Origin: Gemmatimonadota bacterium
GTDB taxonomy: Bacteria; Gemmatimonadota; Gemmatimonadetes; Gemmatimonadales; GWC2-71-9
Assembly: GCA_029884275.1 (NCBI GenBank)
Contig: JAOUIC010000023.1
Location: 1-10,378, forward strand
Direction of reading: 5' to 3'
DNA length: 10,378 bases
Shown here: piece by piece, positions 6,853-10,378 of the stretch
How positions within the stretch are numbered: position 1 is the first letter of the stretch
Layout of the letters: each line of letters begins with the position of its first letter
Position numbers and translations under genes: made by a program
The notes under the pieces: generated by a model
Told to the model about the DNA's origin: nothing
What the model saw: the letters and a program-made list of their open reading frames with translations, nothing else
Database searches by the model: none

Positions 6853-7299
6853 ATGAAGACCGCCACGATCGAGACCAGCCGCGGAACGATCATCGCCGAG
6901 CTGTTCGATGAGGAAGTCCCCGGCACGGTGGAGAACTTCTCCAAACTGGCCAACAGCGAGTTCTATGACGGCCTCCGGTTCCACCGGGTCATCCCCAACT
7001 TCATGATCCAGGGCGGCTGCCCCCTATCGAAGGAAGCCAATGACCCGCGGGCAGGCACCGGCGGGCCCGGCTACAAGATCAAGTGCGAGACCAGCCGCAA
7101 CGTGCACAAGCATGTGGCCGGCACCCTTTCGATGGCCCATGCCGGCAAGGACACCGGCGGGAGCCAGTTCTTCATCTGCCACTCTCCGCAGCCGCACCTC
7201 GACGGGAAGCACACCGTCTTCGGGCAGGTGACCAGGGGTCAGGACATCGTTAACCAGATCCGCAAGGACGACCAGATCACCTCCATCCGGGTGAGCTGA
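6853..7299 (+). CDS. Cytoplasmic cyclophilin-type peptidyl-prolyl cis-trans isomerase
   Basis: This 148-residue protein is a minimal bacterial cyclophilin that would catalyse cis-trans isomerisation of Xaa-Pro bonds during protein folding. The N-terminus (ATIETSRGTIIAELF) forms the first barrel strands. FHRVIPNFMIQGG (43-55) carries the catalytic arginine R45 with F50, M51 and Q53. GSQFFI (103-108) and LDGKHTVFG (116-124) complete the proline pocket. The position of human CypA Trp121, which contacts cyclosporin, is H115 here, as in many prokaryotic forms, so drug binding is probably weak. There is no signal peptide, so it should act in the cytoplasm. ATG 6853 matches the family N-terminus; an upstream in-frame extension reaching 6745 runs through the terminator and promoter and is unlikely. 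The next gene follows after one base, which suggests co-translation. Confidence 0.93.
   Translation: MKTATIETSRGTIIAELFDEEVPGTVENFSKLANSEFYDGLRFHRVIPNFMIQGGCPLSKEANDPRAGTGGPGYKIKCETSRNVHKHVAGTLSMAHAGKDTGGSQFFICHSPQPHLDGKHTVFGQVTRGQDIVNQIRKDDQITSIRVS
7290..7294 (+). promoter_or_regulatory. Ribosome binding site supporting a CTG start at 7301
   Basis: GGTGA inside the last codons of the cyclophilin gene matches the anti-Shine-Dalgarno complement and lies 6 bases before CTG 7301. It decides the start of the downstream gene, which has no ATG, GTG or TTG in frame until GTG 7391. Confidence 0.55.
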
Positions 7300-7300
7300 A

Positions 7301-7729
7301 CTGTTCCTCGACTTCGCGGTCCTCGCCGACTACGCCCTGATCGATCAACAGGGGAAGCTCTCGGTCCTGGGGCTGTTCCAGCATGTCTGGGTGCCCCAGT
7401 TCCCCTCGATGCACCCACGCGCTCACCTGGTCCTCCGGGTGCGGGGCCGCCGCAGCGAGATCGGCGACCACACGATGCGTATCCGGTTCGTGGACGAACG
7501 CGGGAGCACGCTGCTGGAAGGGGACGGAAGGGTGCAGTTCGGCGAACCGCCGGCCGGGGTGACCGAAGTGGAGGCCGGGGCGGTGCTGGTCTTCGACCTG
7601 CCGTTGCCCGCCCCCGGGCATTATGCCTTCGAGATAAGTCTCGACGGGGGCGAGGTATACCGGGTGCCGCTCACCGCGGCCGCGGTACCGGGCCAGATGG
7701 CCGGCGGCGAGGGGCACCCCCTCCATTAG
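7301..7729 (+). CDS. DUF6941-like small protein with probable CTG start
   Basis: Read from CTG 7301, this is a 142-residue protein whose N-terminus (FLDFAVLADYALIDQQGKLS, then VLGLFQ) resembles the DUF6941-type small proteins that open with a strand, ...ADYA..., and a GKL.VLG motif. Beta-rich segments follow, such as HLVLRVRG, HTMRIRFVDERG, VLVFDLPLP and GHYAFEISLDGG, suggesting a compact beta-sandwich. A stop codon lies in frame at 7292-7294, so the start must be between there and GTG 7391. The GTG would remove the first 30 residues, including the conserved opening. CTG 7301 has a well-spaced GGTGA and lies one base after the cyclophilin stop, consistent with translational coupling. No signal peptide or membrane helix is seen, and the function is unknown. 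The family name is from memory and is less certain than the gene itself. Confidence 0.7.
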   Translation: MFLDFAVLADYALIDQQGKLSVLGLFQHVWVPQFPSMHPRAHLVLRVRGRRSEIGDHTMRIRFVDERGSTLLEGDGRVQFGEPPAGVTEVEAGAVLVFDLPLPAPGHYAFEISLDGGEVYRVPLTAAAVPGQMAGGEGHPLH

Positions 7730-7769
7730 TCCCGGACCTGCCACCCGGAAATCCCGTCGACTCTTCGCT

Positions 7770-7798
7770 TTGACATCTCTCCCGCCGACCTGTATTCT
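7770..7798 (+). promoter_or_regulatory. Sigma70-type promoter of the FadL/SGNH operon
   Basis: TTGACA (7770-7775) is a perfect -35, followed after a 17-bp spacer by TATTCT (7793-7798, four of six matches to TATAAT) with TG directly before it. Transcription would begin near 7805, giving a leader of about 60 bases before ATG 7868. This is the best promoter in the window. Confidence 0.75.
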
Positions 7799-7856
7799 AT
7801 CTTCGGCCGCGCCTTGGCGGCCCCTCATTCGATCCCCCAGTCGTACTCCTTCCTGT

Positions 7857-7860
7857 GGAG
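7857..7860 (+). promoter_or_regulatory. Ribosome binding site of the FadL-family gene
   Basis: GGAG lies 7 bases before ATG 7868. It selects this start, which begins a signal peptide, over an in-frame upstream extension from 7814. Confidence 0.6.
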
Positions 7861-7867
7861 CAGATCT

Positions 7868-9247
7868 ATGCGGCGGTTCCACGTTTGGCTGGCCGTCGGT
7901 GGACTGGTCGCCCTCGCGGGCGCTCCGGGTCTTGCGTCGGCCCAGGGGTTCAGCGTCAACGAGCACGGCACCTGCGCCATGGGCCGGGCCGGCACCGGTG
8001 TCGCAGCCCCCTGCAATGACGGTTCTTCGATGTTCATGAATCCGGCCGGATTGACCCAGCTGAAGAAGGGTCAGACCCAGATCTCGGTCGGGGCCACGTT
8101 CATTCGGCCCAGTGGCGGCTTCGAGGCGGACACTGGCGGCACCAGCGACCTCGAAGACCACACCTTCCCTGTCCCCGCGCTGTACGTGAGCCACGGCTTC
8201 AGCGAGAAGTTCGCCGCCGGCCTCGGCGTGTTCGCGCCGTACGGCCTCACGACCGACTGGGTGAAGAAGGACAATGGCGTCCTCTTCCCGGGCCGGTTCA
8301 GCTCCTACAAGAGCCACATCGCCAACATCTACATCCAGCCCACAGTCGCCTACAAGATCGTCGACCGGATGAGCATCGGCGCGGGCTTCGATTTCAACAT
8401 GGCCAAGCTCGAGCTCAAGCAGCGGCTCGACCTGTCGGAGGTCGAGGTCGCGCCGGGCGTCACGTTCGGCAACCTCGGCATCGCCTACGGCACCGACTTC
8501 GCCGACGGAACCGTCGAAGGCGACGCGACCAGCATGGGATTTCACATCGGGACCACGGTCGAGGTGACCGACAAGATCTCCATCGGGTTCCGCTATCTGT
8601 CGCGTCACACGGTGGATGTGGACGACGGCGAAGCGACGTTCGACCAGGTCTACACCGGCATCATCCTGCCCGCAGGCAACCCCTTGGGCGCGCCGGCGGG
8701 GACTCCGCTCGACACTATCCTGGCCGCCCAGTTCGTCGCGGGGGGTACGCTCTCGAAGCAGAAGGGTACGACGTCGCTGCAGCTGCCGGAGCAGTACACC
8801 CTCGGCGCGGCCTTCAAGGCCACCGAGCGGCTCTCGCTCCTGTTCGACTGGACCATGACCAACTGGGAAGTCTGGGACGAAGTGGTGCTGAAGCTCGCCA
8901 AGGCCGGCACCAACACCCTGCCGCAGAACTACGACAAGACCTACGCCTACCGGTTCGGCGCCGAGTATGGGATCGGCAACGGCCGCGTCGTCCGGGGCGG
9001 CTTCATCACCCACAACGGCGCGGCACCGGACGAGACCGTGACCCCGACCCTGCCGGAAGGCGGTCGCTCCGAGTTCACTCTCGGTTTCGGCACCGGCATC
9101 GGCAGCAGCGGTTCCCTCGACCTCGCCTATCAGTACATCGACCAGGGCGACCGCCGCGGGCGCACCCGGGGCTATCCGGCGGCCAACGACGGCGTCTACT
9201 CGTTCAACGCACATCTCTTCGGCGCCACCTTCACCTGGAACTTCTGA
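7868..9247 (+). CDS. OMPP1/FadL/TodX-family outer-membrane transport protein
   Basis: This 459-residue protein should form a 14-strand outer-membrane barrel that imports long-chain fatty acids or other hydrophobic compounds. Residues 1-25 are a Sec signal peptide (MRR, hydrophobic core, ASA before QG). The mature N-terminus GFSVNEHG..AMGRAGTGVA (27-46) and MNPAGL (57-62) are the FadL-type hatch motifs. Further landmarks are GVFAPYGLTTDW (120-131), a strand pair around YIQPTVAYKI and SIGAGFDF, and LPEQYTLGAAF followed by LLFDWTMTNWEVW (324-336). The chain ends in an alternating aromatic strand with terminal Phe (GATFTWNF), the usual barrel-assembly signal. C36 and C49 flank the hatch and might form a disulfide; I do not recall such a pair in E. 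coli FadL. ATG 7868 is preceded by GGAG. The gene has its own promoter at 7770 and is followed after 18 bp by an SGNH lipoprotein gene, probably in the same operon. The exact substrate cannot be read from sequence. Confidence 0.9.
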   Translation: MRRFHVWLAVGGLVALAGAPGLASAQGFSVNEHGTCAMGRAGTGVAAPCNDGSSMFMNPAGLTQLKKGQTQISVGATFIRPSGGFEADTGGTSDLEDHTFPVPALYVSHGFSEKFAAGLGVFAPYGLTTDWVKKDNGVLFPGRFSSYKSHIANIYIQPTVAYKIVDRMSIGAGFDFNMAKLELKQRLDLSEVEVAPGVTFGNLGIAYGTDFADGTVEGDATSMGFHIGTTVEVTDKISIGFRYLSRHTVDVDDGEATFDQVYTGIILPAGNPLGAPAGTPLDTILAAQFVAGGTLSKQKGTTSLQLPEQYTLGAAFKATERLSLLFDWTMTNWEVWDEVVLKLAKAGTNTLPQNYDKTYAYRFGAEYGIGNGRVVRGGFITHNGAAPDETVTPTLPEGGRSEFTLGFGTGIGSSGSLDLAYQYIDQGDRRGRTRGYPAANDGVYSFNAHLFGATFTWNF

Positions 9248-9265
9248 CCGACAGGGAATCGAACC

Positions 9266-10369
9266 ATGACATTCAAGCGCACTGCCGCTGCCCTGCTGGT
9301 CGCGCTGCCACTGCTGACCAGCTGCTATGCGGATGACGAGCTCGCGCCCAAGCCGGCGCCGCCCATCGACGCGATCTTCGAGCGTTATGTCTCGCTCGGC
9401 AACAGCCTCACCGCCGGCTTCCAGTCCGCCGGTCTCAATGACAGTCTCCAGCGGCGGGCGTACCCGAACCTGCTCGCCGCCGCCATGGAGACACGGTTCA
9501 ACTACCCACAATTGAGTGGCCGGGGTTGTCCGCCGCCTTTCATCAACAACGTCACCCAGGCCCGGGTCGGCGGCGGCACCGCCGCCACCTGTGATCTCCG
9601 CACCATGGTCCTCGGCCCCATGAACAACCTGGCCTTCCCAGGCGCCGAAGTGGCGGAGCTGCTCGACAATTTCGGCGATTCGCCCTCGGCGACGGACGTG
9701 TACAAGACTTTCCTGCTCGGCGGGCGGACCGAAATCGAGGTCATGGCGGAGCGGAACCCGACCTTCGTCTCGGTCTGGGCCGGCTCCAACGACGTGCTCG
9801 GGGCACTGCTCTCGACCAACCCGGGAGATCCTGCGCAGGTCACCGACCCCACCACTTGGGCCGCGAGCTACGACGCGGTGCTCGATGCCATCGAGGCAGA
9901 GGGCGCCGACGCCGTGTTGCTTTCCGTGCCGGACGTGACCGTGATTCCCTATGCCAACTCGGCCGCGATCTGGTACTGCGCCAAGAACGGCGGCTGCCCT
10001 GCGCCATTCCCGCCCCAGAACCCGCTTCTGGCGGCCATTCCCACATTTAGCGTAAATGCGAACTGCGCCCCGGTACCGCCGGCGGGCGGCGGCATTCTCG
10101 TCCTGGTGCCATTCCCGGTCGCCTTTGCCAAGGTGAACGCCGCACTCGGCGGCACGCCCACCAGCATCGACTGCTCGGTGGATGCCGAGGTCGTCACGGC
10201 GGCGGAAACCCAGAACCTGGCGACCGCGGTGGCAACCTACAACGCGCACATCGCGGCCGAAGCCACAGCCCGTGGATTCGCTTACCTCGACGTCAACCCC
10301 GCGCTCAACGCGCTGGTGGCGAACGGGACCATCCCGCGATTCCCGATTATCTGGGTGACCACGAGGTAA
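9266..10369 (+). CDS. SGNH/GDSL-hydrolase lipoprotein, C-terminus probably lost by frameshift
   Basis: The 367-residue product starts with a lipoprotein signal peptide whose lipobox LTSC puts the lipidated cysteine at C20. The SGNH fold begins at YVSLGNSLTAG (41-51), with nucleophile S47 in a GNSL variant of GDSL. NNLAFPGAEV (120-129) is the likely block II, WAGSNDVL (171-178) is block III with G173 and N175, and VLLSVPDV (217-224) is a core strand. Such proteins are esterase or lipase-like envelope enzymes. The family needs a C-terminal DxxH block, usually written like SLDG.HP, and none is present before TAA 10367-10369. The last residues (IIWVTTR) do not look like the family; adding one C at the CCC run 10342-10344 would read on in an open frame to the window end. 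This suggests a 1-base deletion or a base-calling error. ATG 9266 has GGGA 8 bases upstream. The gene follows the FadL gene by 18 bp, suggesting joint handling of lipids. Confidence 0.82.
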   Translation: MTFKRTAAALLVALPLLTSCYADDELAPKPAPPIDAIFERYVSLGNSLTAGFQSAGLNDSLQRRAYPNLLAAAMETRFNYPQLSGRGCPPPFINNVTQARVGGGTAATCDLRTMVLGPMNNLAFPGAEVAELLDNFGDSPSATDVYKTFLLGGRTEIEVMAERNPTFVSVWAGSNDVLGALLSTNPGDPAQVTDPTTWAASYDAVLDAIEAEGADAVLLSVPDVTVIPYANSAAIWYCAKNGGCPAPFPPQNPLLAAIPTFSVNANCAPVPPAGGGILVLVPFPVAFAKVNAALGGTPTSIDCSVDAEVVTAAETQNLATAVATYNAHIAAEATARGFAYLDVNPALNALVANGTIPRFPIIWVTTR

Positions 10370-10378
10370 GCGAATCCA

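Noticed and set aside
7277..10249. A 990-codon open frame on the minus strand, antisense to the FadL and SGNH genes
   Set aside because: The translation is rich in Arg, Gly, Val and Asp with no recognisable domain. It is explained by GC-rich codon use of the real plus-strand genes, which have clear motifs, a promoter and ribosome binding sites.

Overview
This is a roughly 10.4 kb GC-rich, gene-dense bacterial chromosome segment. It contains no mobile elements, CRISPR arrays, tRNA or rRNA genes that I can see. The gene complement suggests a Gram-negative, didermal environmental bacterium: a FadL-type outer-membrane channel, an SGNH lipoprotein, signal-peptide proteins and a zinc-finger anti-sigma-like protein. 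The style (high GC, an OMPP1/FadL gene paired with a GNSL-type SGNH lipoprotein, few strong Shine-Dalgarno sites) would fit Gemmatimonadota or a related phylum. That placement is an inference from style and not a phylogenetic result.

Layout. (1) 1-1317, + strand: the 3' end of one gene, then a complete gene for a membrane-anchored zinc-finger (anti-sigma-like) protein. Both proteins end in the same ~120-residue domain, so they are tandem paralogues. (2) 1298-2524, - strand: a flavoprotein of the HI0933/YhiN (aminoacetone oxidase-like) family, overlapping the previous gene tail to tail by 20 bp. (3) 2525-2665: a divergent intergenic region with an AT-rich inverted repeat. (4) 2666-4039, + strand: a PLP-dependent beta-eliminating lyase. 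It has the compact length of tyrosine phenol-lyase but tryptophanase residues at all three specificity positions. (5) 4049-4543, - strand: a small secreted protein, convergent with the lyase and 9 bp away. (6) 4651-6732, + strand: a full-length DUF255/YyaL thioredoxin-domain protein, ending in a hairpin terminator. (7) 6853-7729, + strand: a cyclophilin and a small DUF6941-like protein one base downstream, the second apparently starting at a CTG codon. (8) 7770-10369, + strand: a good sigma70-type promoter, a FadL-family outer-membrane protein, and 18 bp later an SGNH-hydrolase lipoprotein whose C-terminus looks truncated by a 1-base indel.

Functional reading. The last two genes form an outer-envelope lipid module: hydrophobic-compound import plus an esterase/lipase-like lipoprotein. 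The lyase would break tryptophan into indole, pyruvate and ammonia, but no permease or leader peptide accompanies it. The other genes are housekeeping or of unknown role. I do not see a clearly novel multi-gene system. The points most worth a second look are the CTG start at 7301, the probable frameshift near 10342, the tryptophanase/TPL hybrid features and the repeated anti-sigma-associated domain.
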